Shown here: positions 21,668-33,822 of the stretch, piece by piece
How positions within the stretch are numbered: position 1 is the stretch's first letter
Layout of the letters: the number at the start of each line of letters is the position of its first letter
DNA from: Planococcus citri
Lineage: Eukaryota; Arthropoda; Insecta; Hemiptera; Pseudococcidae
Length of the DNA: 64,000 bases
Reading direction: 5' to 3'
NCBI RefSeq assembly: GCF_950023065.1
Contig: NC_088681.1
Span: 3,348,001-3,412,000, forward strand
Made by a program: the position numbers and the translations under genes
Notes under the pieces: model-generated
The model's input: only the letters and a program-made list of their open reading frames with translations
Told to the model about the DNA's origin: nothing
Databases searched by the model: none

Positions 21668-22640
21668 TGTTGTAGCGGTAGAAATGATCACTTTTTCCAC
21701 TATAGGCAGTAGAAAATGAACGTTTCTACAAATTCTACAAGGTATTCGTGACGTCATACGCATTTTATTAAGGTATTCGTGACGTTAGCCGCGAGAAATA
21801 TTTGCAACTCATCAACCCTTCCACAATACCACCATCAATTTGCTGCCGCCAATGAGACCTACGTGATGCGCGCCGTTATGTCCCTACTTTCACGCCAAAT
21901 ATCCATCATCCCTGCCGCTTTTACGTTGAACTTTCGTCTATAAAAGCTCCTGCACAAGCGTTTTTTCCTCAGTTGTTAGTTCCAACAACTCACCATGCTA
22001 GCTGTTCCAGTTGCTATACGCATTCCTCCTCACGCTTTCGACTTCTTGCTGCCCAGTGGAATACCTCAGTGACCAAGAATTACAAATACCAACTTATGCT
22101 GTGGATACGCTTTCTAAGTAAGGAAGCTTGGAACTTATCTCATTCATCATGGACCAACATATCGAGTCACGCCTTATGTGTTCTTATATCTCCGCCGTAT
22201 CATGGGATATAAGTCATGAAGGATCATAAATGAGGAACTGTGGAATGTAACTAGCACTCGGGCGTTGGGGTTAAAAGCTCGTCAGTAGACATGGCAATCC
22301 AGAGAACGCGATGTCCTTAACCAAGACCCCAACAGGTGGTTGTATATGAGCTTCCCAGCTTTGAGCTCAATATGCAACTAAAACGTTGATAGCCTGCCAC
22401 TATATTATGCATTCAATTTATTACGTTTTCTATTAGAAGTTTATAATTATCATTTAATTATAGAAGTCTCATTCATGTATGTATATATGATTTGAGCAAC
22501 CTGTAATATTACGTGTTACGCTTTCAATACATGAATTTATCATTTGGCTAATTGATGTCATAATTTCCTCATACGCTTTCTATCCCTGAGATGATTTATT
22601 ACCAGGGCTTCCTACCTGGACAACTTATGACGTATTCTAC
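21668..22640 (+). mobile_element. Possible solo LTR or LTR-like block around the promoter
   Basis: The segment has a promoter with TATA and Inr near its middle, no ORF, and a downstream AATAAA near 22708, an arrangement like U3-R-U5. A TG start (TGTTGTAGCGG, 21680) is visible, but I could not match it to a CA end with target-site duplication. The boundaries are therefore guesses. Confidence 0.25.
21939..21973 (+). promoter_or_regulatory. Core promoter: TATA box plus arthropod initiator
   Basis: TATAAAAG at 21939-21946 is followed by TCAGT at 21969-21973. The initiator A lies 32 bp from the first T of the TATA box, the canonical arthropod spacing. Just upstream, ATTCGTGACGT is duplicated (21743-21754 and 21774-21785); each copy carries TGACGT, a CRE-like half-site. 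No ORF with recognisable homology follows, so this may be the promoter of an LTR or a non-coding transcript. Confidence 0.55.
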
Positions 22641-22784
22641 TACTTTATGACTTCGCGCTTCACAATATCAAGTTCCCCATTGCATCCCACCTCCAATTTT
22701 TTTACAATAAATCGTTTCTTGGGCATCTCTAAGCAATATAAGTTTGTTACAGATTTTTTCCTCAACTCACACTCAAGAAATTGA

Positions 22785-23608
22785 GGCGGGAACACGTATG
22801 TCCCAGCAGTGGACTTTGAAAATTTGTCCCGGGACAGCATAGGTCCCAGCAGTGCTTAAAATTTGCAAAAATTGCTGGGACAAGTGGGACAATACCAATA
22901 ATATCATTCCAGTATGCAAAAAGTCATATAAAAAATTTGTATTTTGGATGCAAATGAGAAGAAATTTCAAAAAAACTCACTTTTGCTAATAAAATCTTAA
23001 AATTTCAAAAAATTGAAATTTTTATGAAATTTTACCAAAATTGAGACATCAATTTCCTTTGACAGAGGATTTCTCTGTGAGTAATGCATCAAATTCGATG
23101 AAATTTGGACAAAATATGCAGAAAAACATTCCTGACAGACTTAAATCATCCTTTTTTCGATTTCTTGTAAAAATAACACCCAAAACAGCTCAAAAATATC
23201 AAAAAATTATTGAATAAAACTTATTTACGTTTTTGTTTTTGAATTTGCTCCCTCAAAAATAAATCAAAATTAATTTTTTTTACACCAAAATGTAGCTTAC
23301 TCTATCTATTTTCAAATATAAATTCGTTGCCAGGCACAATCACTCCCTGTGTTAGCAATAAATTTTTAATTACTACCAACTGGTTGCTCAGATTTCACAT
23401 TTTTACTAAAAAACACGTTTTTGTGGAAAGAATAATTCACAGTTTTGCTATAACACGAGCGAAAAAATTGGGAGTGGTCTCAATTGATTCCTGACACTTT
23501 ACTCTACTGATGGGACCCAGTCTGTGGGAAAAATGTGTCCCAGAAGTTCCCAGCAGACTTGTTCAAGGTTGCTGGGACATATGCTGTCCCAGCCGGTGCA
23601 AAAGGGTT
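22785..23608. mobile_element. Foldback/MITE with GCTGGGAC motifs (~820 bp)
   Basis: Left end 22785-22890 and right end 23500-23608 are imperfect inverted repeats dense in CCCAGCA/GCTGGGAC motifs: CACGTATGTCCCAGCAG, GGGACAGCATAGGTCCC and GCTGGGACATATGCTGTCCC. The central ~600 bp is AT-rich and non-coding. Confidence 0.6.
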
Positions 23609-24320
23609 AAATCGTGTACTTGTTATGGTTCAGGAGCCTCCTTAGGAAAGAGTCAGAGGACATAATGTTGGTGGATAATTGCGTTTATGCGAAGAAATGC
23701 AATTATATTGAGAATCAACAAAAGTAATGTGTTCGATTTTAAGATGTGCCCCCCACATTTTGGACACGGACATGTGCATTTTACGAGTACAACCAGAGAT
23801 GACAGAGAGAAAATGCGCATAATTACTTTCTCCCCCTACACTGTGTTAATTTGGAAAGGAGCTCCAGCGATGACTGAAAATCAAAAAATATGAAAAAAAA
23901 AACACAAATAAAATATACTTTTTTGCTCATTGAAAAAATGTCATCTTCCTCAGTCAATTTTTTAGGGGCTTCAACGATGATAAAAAATTGAAAACTGTTG
24001 CATGAGGAGAGGGGTGGGGGAAGGGTTGAATGATCGGAACTCCCAAAAAGATCATGACTATTTTAATGCACTTAAGAAATGTTCATGCCAATTTTAAGCC
24101 TCCAAGATTAAATTGGCAGGCGTTCCAGCAAATAAATAAAAACATGGCTCATTTGGGGGGAGAGGGGGCGCAGGGAAACGCAGTTCCTCCAAAAGAAAGT
24201 TTGAAAACATCGAAAAATTGCCATAAAAACTAAAAAACAATTGAAGAATTAAAAAAAAAATTGGTAATTTTTTCAAAAAATGTTGAATTTTTTTAGGCCG
24301 AAATTATTTAAATATAAAAT
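23609..24320. other. Unique AT-rich sequence
   Basis: Short ORFs only, without recognisable features; purine-rich tracts near 24005-24030 and 24157-24180. Confidence 0.45.
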
Positions 24321-24324
24321 CAAT

Positions 24325-24890
24325 TGAAATTCGGGCCGTGCATAGGGTTGGCGCGCTAGTGTGCTGCCACTGATAAGAAGCAGCAATCGGTATACCGCTT
24401 GAATTTTAACATTGCTTGTTATGGAACATTACCATTTCTGTTCGATTATTAATAAAATGCTGAAGAATATTAGTTTTTCAGCCAATTTGAGTAGAAGTTT
24501 TGTATTCCTCGTGAAATTTACTACCAGAATATGTATACTTACTTCTTTGCTTTGTTTGTTATGTGATGTGTAATCGTTAATTATCGCTCGTGATTCGTGA
24601 TATTATTAGACTTTTATCACCATTTTTTCATCACATTTATGATCAAAGAAACATTCAGAGCCCATTAAATTACAATTACAAAACGTCATTTTAAAGGTAA
24701 TTTCACGAGGAAAACAAAAATTCAGATGATTTTCTTCCAAAAATCAACACTTTTGAAGATTTTATTGAAAAACGTATGAAAACTGAGCTCCTTCCATAAG
24801 AGACAATGTTAAATTTTCAGCATCTATACCGCTTGTTGTAGTTCTCATGATTTCCGCTACGTGGCTACTCTTGTCATGCACAGTCCAAAT
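24325..24890. mobile_element. Possible MITE with weak terminal inverted repeats
   Basis: AAATTCGGGCCGTGCATAGG at the left resembles the complement of ATGCACAGTCCAAATTGCC at the right (24876-24894). Both ends carry TATACCGCTTG and TTATGGAACA blocks nearby. The pairing is imperfect and boundaries are uncertain. Confidence 0.35.
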
Positions 24891-25299
24891 TGCCACACTG
24901 AAAATTTTGAATTATGGAACACTACTACTTGAAGAGCAGAAGAAGTGATATTTTTCTCAAAACACATGGGGGGGGGGTGAAAATTGGGGACTTGAAAACT
25001 CCAATTTAGCATCTCCCCCCCCCCTCGAAAGGAAGGAAGTACAAAAAAAAACCAAGCCAGAAAACAAAAACTGTTTTAAAAAAAGTCCCTAGAATCAACT
25101 TTTTTGCTCGAAAAGAGGGAGGTGAGAGGGAGAGGGCGGAGGTGAAAGGTTGAAATCTCAAAAATGACGTATCTGTACTACACCCTCTAAATGTACAGGT
25201 TGAATGATTACCTCTCCACCTGCACGTTTTCTTGATGGAAAGGGCTTGGATAGGGGTTGAAAAGTCAGGGATCGTAACTTTTGGTTACTTGTTCAAGAA

Positions 25300-25780
25300 T
25301 TTTAACAAAGTAAATTTTTTTCTTAAATTTTCAAGAGTTCAATTTTTTTATGGTATACAAAAAGCTGCCTTTTGCCAAATTCTCATTTGGCCTAAAACAT
25401 GACTTTTATGGCAATTTTGACATAGGATATGATTTTTTTAATAATTTTTTCAAAAAAGAAACTTCCGTACATTTCTGGCAAAAATGAGACTTTTTTGACA
25501 ATTTTTCTTGCGATAAGATTTTGTGAACATTTTTGCAAAAAACTGCTGCTTTTTTAGCAATTTTTTACAAAAATTCGTGATTTTTTGATAATTTTGGCAG
25601 AAATGGGAATTTTTGAAATTTTACCCAACAACGGGGTTTTTTTCGTTCATTTTTACAAAAACTATTAGGGCTTCTTCGTTAACGTCAGAAGAAAATTTTC
25701 GACAATTTTTCGCCAAAAACACTGCTTTTTGACAATTTTGAATAGGTATCTCTGACTATCTGTGTCGCTGAGTTCGAATA
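25300..25780. repeat. Degenerate short-period minisatellite (TTTTTGACAATTTTGGCAAAAA type)
   Basis: Irregular ~30-45-bp units built from 'tttttgacaattt' and 'gcaaaaa.gagactttt'. The same unit style occurs at 31090-31380 and, at much greater length, 51170-53110. Confidence 0.65.
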
Positions 25781-27880
25781 TTAATTTATTTTTTGGGCTC
25801 GATTTCTCAGTGTGTCCTCTTGGTTACTCGACACATCAAGACAACTGCAAGCCGACAAGTCACACTGAATAATTGAAACCAGCTCAAAAGAAATTTGATC
25901 CTGTTAACTAGCAAGAAAACGTCTTCCTCTAATAAAATACGTACCTATAATCTCGAAAAAAGAAAAATTGATCGCAGAATCTCGAGACTGTCGACAAACA
26001 ACTGGCATTTAATAAAGTATATACGTAGCAACGCACACCATATTCTTCACTTACGTATAATAAAAATCACACCGATGAGGTGGAATTCGTTTTCACCATC
26101 CACTCAAACCACTCTATACGGGTTCATCATCGAAACGCTGGCATCGCAGGGAAGCGTTCTTCATAAAACAGGGGGTACGACAGGAAGAAGAGGGTGAGCA
26201 GGGTTAGAGTGTAAAAAGGCATACTATAACACGGCGAGGTAGGTACGAGTACATAAGAGAAACGATGAGACGAAAAGCAACCACTCTAGAGAGAATGTTT
26301 GGTGAAAAAAAAAGCGTTTATTTTGAGCTCGCTATGCTCGTGAAGGTGAAGCAGCTAGTAAATTGAACGAGTGAGATGGTGCGATGGTTCGAAGGTGCGC
26401 GATCGGACGTAGATAAATGATAGTATTAGAATTCGCATTACATCAAGGTGTGGAGAATAGCTTGATGTATTCGAAGAAGGCAACGCAACCGTTGTAATAA
26501 TACAAGGGGCTGTGAAATTCGTGCTGGAGCAGCTCCTTTAGCACGGATGCCTCTACACCTTGTGTAAGGTACATTTGTACAGCTATTCTTCGTCTTCGGT
26601 ATAGGTAGAGGTAGAAGAGGTATCAGCAGTGCACCAAGACTACGTGCCAGTTATCAACTGATAGCCAATTTATTTGACGCATTTCGCAGCCACGCGTCCG
26701 AAGAATTGAAACAAGTACGTGAAAAATCGAGTCGAAAAATTCTCCGGCTTTATACCTATACTCTTCATAGTTTGCACGATAAATTGGCCCCAGTTATGAT
26801 GAATTAGCCCAGGCGAGGTGGATTCTACTTCGGGCAACGTGCGCCACGGTAAACGCGATAATTTACTCGGTATTGCGCGATATTCCGAAGGGTCAAGCAG
26901 ACGATGAAAAATATCCCATCCAAATAAATATGCGAAATATGACTTTGGCCGCAGTAACAGCAGTACCTACCTAACAAAAACAACAACAACACGACCCAAC
27001 GTGCAAAACGTACAATAGCGATTTATCAATCATTACGGTATGTCGTACTTTGTCCTCGTTGTTGCCCTTCTCTATACGTATACAGGCTTTCCACCACCTA
27101 AACTAAGCATAAAAAATGAAAAAAAAAGGGTAAAAATTTATTTACCAGGGTATGTTGCCAAACAGACGACATTTTGTTTATTTTACCATACCAAAGACTG
27201 AGAAGTAGCGGGACAGAGTGAGGTGGGCAGCGTAAAGAGGTGCGCTTCACCTACAAATATACGCTAATCATTCGCCTGTATTCGTTTGCTTAGAATTATT
27301 TTCTCTAAAGCTGCCATTTTATAATAAAAAGGATTGCTTTTAACGATATTACTCGTAGAAAATACTATTTGTTTCGCAAGAGATGAACAACCAGAACCAC
27401 GTGAAAAAAAATAAGTTTACTCTTTTAGCAGTCTGCTACATAGATTTTAAGAATAACCGAATTCCTTTTGTTACCCCACTGCAGGGAAGAGTTTTGGTGG
27501 ATAAAAGCTGTTTTTTTTTAAATTTTTTTCTCGAACACGAGACGATGGATATACTTATGTTTTGTGAGAGAGATATTACATTGCCCTACAACGTGAACGT
27601 TCTAATATTATACAATGCAAATACAGGGTGTTTCAAAAAAACCCTTGCTTCTTCAGGTGGATAAATAGACAATCTATGATAAATACTCAAACAATATTCA
27701 TCTATTTTTTTTTTTTTAATAGCTAAAATACTGGAGTGGACTGGCCTACAATATCACCCGGCGATCGGCAGGGAGCCCAAGATACCAAAGTTTGATCCAA
27801 AAAATACTATTTTAACTTTTTTTTAATGATAAATTTTTGCAATCTTTTGCCCTCGTTTTACTCAGGCCTGTGGGGGGCAA
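25781..27880. other. Unique sequence, no gene supported
   Basis: Mixed composition with two short perfect hairpins (26439-26469 and 26520-26545). No exon with convincing splice sites or homology was found on either strand. The last part may include LINE 5' sequence. Confidence 0.45.
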
Positions 27881-28017
27881 GGGATGAGCCTCCGCGAATG
27901 CCTTTTTTAAGAACTGTGAATAAATTTTCTCGATAAGCTGACACCCCCTGGAAACAGAAGTTCAACTACTGGCTAATCACTCCCGGGTTAAAACGGCCCT
28001 TCTCAGGGCCTCCGACG

Positions 28018-28917
28018 ATGACACCTCCCTTAAGGATCATGTCCATAAACATAGAGGGCCTGTCAGGGCCAAAGGAAGTTATACTAGCTGAAATGGTCAA
28101 GAACCTGAACATAGATGTGATCGCCATTCAAGAAACACACAGGTGCAGAGAAAGCCAGAAGCCAAAAATTGAAGGAATGAAACTTATTATTGACAGACAC
28201 TATGAGAAATATGGAAGTGCCATAGTAGTCAAGTTAAACATGGAGGTAATAAGTACTTCACTGTCTGATGGAAATAATGTCAAGATTCTAACAATCGACA
28301 TGGGAGACTGCTCAATCTCACCAGTTTTCAAACCACCAAACGTAGAAGTTACTTGGACAGAAAACAGCAATGTCCCACCTACAAAAACAAGAATAATAGT
28401 TGGAGACTTCAACAGCCATAGTGTAAGCTGGGGATATGCTGAAAATGATACAGACGGTGACCTAGTGGAGAAATGGGCTGAAGAGCAGCAGCTGAGCTTG
28501 GTCTTTGATGCAAAACTGCCAGCATCCTTCAATAGTGGAAGATGGAAATGCGGATATAACCCAGATAACATTTTTGTTTTGAAGCGAATCTCAAGTCTAT
28601 GTCATAAACAAGTAGCAGATCCAATTCCCCGAACCCAACACAGGCCAATCATATGCAAAATTAAGGCTGTCATCAGCCCAATTAAATGTGAAAACCCACC
28701 TCCAAGATTCAATTTCAAAGAGGCTAATTGGGAATCTTTTAAACAGGCAATTGAAGAAAAGGTAGACGACCTACTGCCAATACCAGAAAATTATGAACTC
28801 TTCAATGAAATTGTTAAGAAAGCCTCAAAAGATCATATTGTAAGGGGAGCAAGAAAGGAGTTGATATATCTCTGGAATGGAGCTGCACCTCATGACACAA
28901 TACAAGGAGTATGTTAA
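28018..28917 (+). pseudogene. LINE endonuclease domain (EEP type), broken
   Basis: Starts LRIMSINIEGL, with IQETH and GDFNSHSVSWG motifs matching the N, E and D-x-N catalytic blocks of LINE endonucleases. The final (S/T)DH motif reads RTQHRPI, so the catalytic Asp is replaced by Gln, consistent with decay. The frame shifts near 28870, where the protein continues in the next frame (KEYVKTFNENPF). An ORF1/gag-like gene upstream was not found. Confidence 0.85.
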
Positions 28918-29992
28918 AACATTCAATGAAAACCCCTTCAGTGAGGAAACCATTGAACTGGGAAATCAATTGGCAAGTGATATTGCAGAATCCAGTCAGA
29001 AAAAATGGCAGGAATTAGTAGAAAATCTGTATTTCTGCAAAGATAGCCGAGGAGCCTGGCAACTGTTGAAGAGACTCGATGGAGGCAAAACTCAAGAGAG
29101 TAATTTCACACAGGTTACAGCTAACCAAGCAGCCCATCAACTACTCCTGAATGGCAAGACTGACAGCAAAAGCATCCGAACAAAAGTGGTAAGATGCATG
29201 GATGGGGAAGTGTATAACTTTGCCACACCAATTACTAACAAAGAAGTGAAGTCCGCAATCAAATTGTCCAAAAATAGGAAGGCTGCTGGTGTGGATAACA
29301 TGTACACTGAACAGATTAAACACTTTGGACCAAAGGCAATAAATTGGACCCAAAAAATGTCTAATGCCTGTATAGAAACCTCAAAAATGCCAAGACTATG
29401 GTGACAGGCACATGTTATTGCATTACAGAAGCCAGGCAAACATGCAAATGACCCAAAGAGTTACAGGCTTTTCTCCCTATTGTGTCATCTATACAAGATT
29501 TTTGAAAGAGTCATCATCGCATGGCCAACTGCATAGATGAGGGGCTAATCAGACAGCAGGCTGGATTTAGACCAGGAAAATCATGTTGAAGATGGCTTTG
29601 AAAAGAAGAAAGTCACAGGAGTAGTGTTTATCGACCTCACAGCAGCTTTTGACACAGTGTGCCACCGACTACTCCAGTATAAGGTGTACCAACTTACAAA
29701 GGATTTTAAATTTACACAGATAGTCACTATGCTGATGAAAGACAGAAGATTCTATGTGACACTCAATGGTAAAAACAGCACCTGGAGGTGGCAAAAGAAC
29801 GGATTGCCTCAGGGCAGTGTTTTGTCACCAATTCTCTTCAACATTTACACCAGTGACCAACCAATTGGACCAGATACTAACCACTTTCTGTATGCAGATG
29901 ATCTTGCACTAACTGCCCAACATGATACGTTTGCGGAGGTGGAGGACACACTAAACCAGGCTATAGAAGAACTAGACACATACTTACTATAA
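28877..29992 (+). pseudogene. LINE reverse transcriptase, fingers and palm, broken
   Basis: Contains SKNRKAAGVDNMYTEQIKH, the linker leading into RT; then, after a TGA at 29402, LQKPGKHANDPKSYR and QQAGFRPGKSC in shifted frames; then FIDLTAAFDTV (motif A), GLPQGSVLSPILFNIYTSD (motif B) and FLYADDLALTAQ (motif C with both catalytic Asp). Sequence between AGFRPGKSC and motif A is partly deleted. It cannot yield a full RT as it stands. Confidence 0.85.
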
Positions 29993-30929
29993 AGATAACC
30001 ACCTCAAACCAAATCCAACAAAGACAGAGACATGCTCTTTTCATCTCAGAAATCGTGAAGCAAAGCGACAATTGAATATTCAATGGGGTGGAACAGATCT
30101 GAAGCATGCAGATAACCCCAAATACCTGGGTGTAACCCTAGATAGGTCCTTGACCTACAAAAGACACTGTGAGGCAACTAAAATGAAAGTTGCAGCCAGA
30201 ACAAATATAATTCGCAAACTAGCAGGCAGCAGTTGGGGAGCTAAGCCCTAAGTTATGAGAGCATCTGCACTGGCACTGTGCTATTCAGTGGGAGAGTATG
30301 CCTGCCCTGTTTGGAGTTGTTCAGCACATGCAAGCAAAGTTGATATACCCTTAAACAAAGCATGTAGATTGGTGTCAGGGTGCTTACGCCCAACACCATT
30401 GAATAACCTATATGAGTTGAGTGGAATTGCCCCACCAGCAGTCAGACGTGTAGTTGCATCCATGGTAGAGAAGACACAGATGCTAAAGAATCCGCTGCAT
30501 CCTATGCATGGATATGAAGAACTGGCAGAAACCCACCTCAGATCTAGACACAGTTTCATGAAAACAGTTGAAGAACTAAAAGATACTCCTAGCTCAGATA
30601 GATGTCGCATATAGAATGCAGGTGGCCAGGGAAGAATTAGGCAGGAAGCCCTACCAAGCGGAGAATACTTGAAATATGGACTGTGGAAAACACTGAACAG
30701 ATTGAGGTGCGGAGTCACAAGGTCTAAGTACAACCTTCATAGATGGCAGTTGGCTGATGATGATCTGTGTGAATGCGGCGAGGTTCAGACTGACAGACAC
30801 TTATTTGAGTGTGAATTATCAGGAAAAATCGATCCTGGAAAATTAAATGGGACACTTGATGATGAAGCAGTTAGATTCCTGGAGTACTGGCAGGAGAAGG
30901 GTACGTATATAGATTTAGATGTAGATTAA
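29993..30929 (+). pseudogene. LINE RT thumb and C-terminal Cys/His region
   Basis: Continues after a TAA at 29990-29992 with HLKPNPTKTE (motif D) and NPKYLGVTLDR (motif E). Next comes an ORF from 30255 and one from 30669-30929 ending in LCECGEVQTDRHLFEC, a C-x-C-x7-H-x4-C cluster common at the end of Jockey-like ORF2 proteins. In-frame stops separate the pieces near 30250 and 30612. Confidence 0.8.
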
Positions 30930-31089
30930 TAAGATTTAGATTGAGTTTTTCATGTTAACTTAGGCATGTCGACGGGATACAAGAAAAAAAAACTCGGGCC
31001 TGTTTGCTTGTAAATTTTATTCAAAACTTGAAGTTTTTAATAATCTATTAGATATTCAAATCTAAAATTGTAAAGCATAGTACAATTTT

Positions 31090-31380
31090 TGAAAAAAACA
31101 CAGGCTTTTTGACATTTTTTTTCAAAAAACGAATGTTTTAGCAATTTAGCTTAGAAAAATGATACTTTTATCAATTTTTGCGAAAACGAGAATTTTTGAT
31201 AACTTTTGGCAGCAAACATGTAAGTAAGTAACTGACCATTTTAGAAAGAAACAGGAATTTTTGACAATTATTGGCAAAAACATTAGGTACCTTTCTTCGC
31301 AATATTTGTCAGAAAAGCGAGATTATTTACAATTTTTCGGTTAAAAAGCGAGAATTTGTACCACCTTTTTTCACCAACTA
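31090..31380. repeat. Degenerate short-period minisatellite, second patch
   Basis: Same 'tttttgacaattt...gcaaaaa' unit style as 25300-25780; it lies just 3' of the LINE. Confidence 0.6.
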
Positions 31381-33139
31381 TTCAATCAGATTTTGACCAT
31401 AATCGAACGACAGCTCACTTCAGAACACAATCGTGATAAAAACAATACATCTCGCAATTTTCAAACTACGATAAAAATTCCTCCCTCGACAACGCGATAT
31501 ATACATTTGTACCTATATGGCACGCTGGCAACACGTTAGAAACTTCATAACCCTTTTGAAAATCATCTCGACGTAATTTTTCAAAGCGTCGCCCATTGTA
31601 GTCTCGTATACGAGTACGAGTAGTCGAGTATATCGCAGGTTGCGCGCAATAACCCCAGATTTTGGTTTAGAACCCATACATCAGTAGGGAATACGCGTGT
31701 ATCAGCGTATAAAACAGATTACCCGAATAACGAACGACATCTCATCGACGTAATTTATGTAAACGGCGGTAGAGAGAATTGGAAAAAGCAATACTCAAAA
31801 TGAAGTCATAACTTACAGGCGACTAAATTGTTTAAAATAGCGGATATAGCTCCTTTAACGGGTTGTTTTTATTTTGCCAACGTATAAAAGTGCGAGTGAG
31901 TGAGAGAGGGAAAAAAATAGGGAAGAATAAGTATATAAGGGGAAATGTGCGCTGGTGTTAAAAGCAATGGGAAAAAAATTCTTAACGTTGAATAGTTAAA
32001 AAATGAAAAAAAAAAAAAAAACAGAAGGAAATTGCGGGTGCTTTTTATTGGTATATAGTTCGCTATATATTTTTCAGCGTGTTAGCTCCTCATCTGCCTC
32101 TCTCGCCACGTTACGTTGCGTAGCTCTCGCGTACTCGTATTTTCCATTCTACGGCCATAAAAGATCGCCTGTTATTATACAAAGCAGTAAATATTACGAC
32201 TCGGATGGGTAATATAGATCAGCAGGTGCGGATAATGACAACATCTATACCCGTGTAATAGCAACAATCCTACGCGCATCATGGTTCGCATGGACCAGGG
32301 GGACCAGCACCCCAGCAGCATCCCAAGTGCAGAGAGAACGGGTTATTACATTCAAGTAGCAATAATTGGATATAAAGCGCCTTTGAACCTAATACGTGGT
32401 AATAATTATCAAGCGTTTCAACTTTTCAATTGTTACCATTACCATAGGATCGAGTTCGAGATTTTAAAGTTACAAATGCGTTCGGCTTTTATGGTAAAAT
32501 CAACGAAATGAGAATCGATGTGAGAAAATTTCACCGTTCACGTTGGGTAATTGAGCTGCTCTCTGCTCATCTGCTCATATCGATATGATTAGCTTCGCGA
32601 GTTATCCAACCTGAAAAGCTATACAGATTATAGTCGTATATTTCAAACTTTACACTTTCATACAATAACATCACGCTGCTCATTCCAGCAAATTAACGTT
32701 AAAATCAGCTTTTCCTCCTCGTGATGTTTGATTTAGATACACGATGTGAGCATATTTTATACGTATAGATGTTTTTTGTACCATATTCCTCGTTTCGAGA
32801 ATCACTTACCAACGAATCTCGCTCTAATTCGTGTCGAAAATGAAGTTGCAAAACCATCGCTATTTCCTGCTTTGTGGCTGTGTAATAAATAGACAAAATT
32901 CTCGTTTTGATGTTTTGTTTTTTCGAGTTCACGAACCCTCCCCAGTCACAAGTTGGTGGGTTGCATGAGAAAATGATTCTTCACTTTTATTTTTCCTCTA
33001 GCTCAAAAAAAGTGGTGTGGAGAGAACCTCCCTCGCTTGAATAAAAAATGGTACCTTAGCCTAAATAATCATATAATTCAAAAAATGTAATCCACCTAAA
33101 ATTTTCTTATTTCTGCGTCAGAATTCTTCTAAATATAAA
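31381..33139. other. Unique sequence, no gene supported
   Basis: Higher GC than the surrounding repeats around 31400-32700, with many CG dinucleotides. On the minus strand a CACAG acceptor and GTAAGT donor frame a possible ~70-bp exon near 32812-32880, but nothing ties it to the host gene. I did not annotate it as coding. Confidence 0.45.
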
Positions 33140-33822
33140 GTCCAGCATATGACAATAGGAGTAATTGCACCCCCCCCCCCGCCGATCCTCGGGGACAACT
33201 TTTTTCTTAAAGGGGACATCCTAAGGAACATTTTAAAGCAAACTTGCCCAAAAAAAAGTTGGCCTTACTCACAAAATGGCGGACATTTTGATTGACAGCT
33301 CAGCCGCGCGAAATCGCAGATTTTGCGTTTCAACATAGGACTTGCACGAAATTTTTCAAACTTTACAAAGGTAGATCGAAAGATCATGCTAAGATTTATC
33401 ACCTGTCAAAATTTCAAGTGCTAAAGTGCGTTTTTCGATTATTGGTGAATTTTTGAAAATCCAATTTAGGCCAAAAATGAGGGAAAAATCTAAATTTTAC
33501 CAAATTGACCAAGAAAGCTGAAATTTGGAATATACCCTATTTTCGACTTGCCAAATCGATGGAAAACGGTTTCAACCCGTTTTGAGCAGTTCTGGAGCCT
33601 CTAGCAGATTTTGGAAACTCGAAATTCCCACAAAATTCCATCAAATTGGAGTTGTAAAGCTAAAATTTATTCTAAAAACTAATTTCGATACGCTACGAAG
33701 TACCTACTGCAGGTGAATTTCAAGTCGTTTTGGAATCTCCAGCAACTTTTCGACAATTCTTGAAGCCTCCAGCAGATTTTTGAAACTTTAAATTTTCACA
33801 AAATTTCATCAAATAGTTCATT

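Larger units (their letters stand above)
27900..30950 (+). mobile_element. Decayed non-LTR retrotransposon (LINE), Jockey-superfamily-like
   Basis: Encodes remnants of an apurinic-type endonuclease, a reverse transcriptase and a C-terminal Cys/His motif in the order usual for Jockey-type ORF2, all on the plus strand. The reading frame is broken by at least one frameshift near 28870, in-frame stops near 29402 and 30250, and a deletion between the 'AGFRPGKSC' block and RT motif A. The 3' end carries a short 'tttagatgtagatt' repeat-like tail at about 30915-30945. The 5' limit is uncertain. It lies amid minisatellite of the 31.1-kb type. Confidence 0.85.

Noticed and set aside
30281..30733. 150-codon minus-strand ORF in the LINE
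   Set aside because: Antisense shadow of the LINE RT C-terminal region on the plus strand.
32812..32880. Possible small minus-strand exon with CACAG acceptor and GTAAGT donor (reads TKQEIAMVLQLHFRHELERD)
   Set aside because: Its end phase is 0, which does not match the phase-1 acceptor at 19586, and there is no homology cue. It could be a chance pair of splice-like sites.
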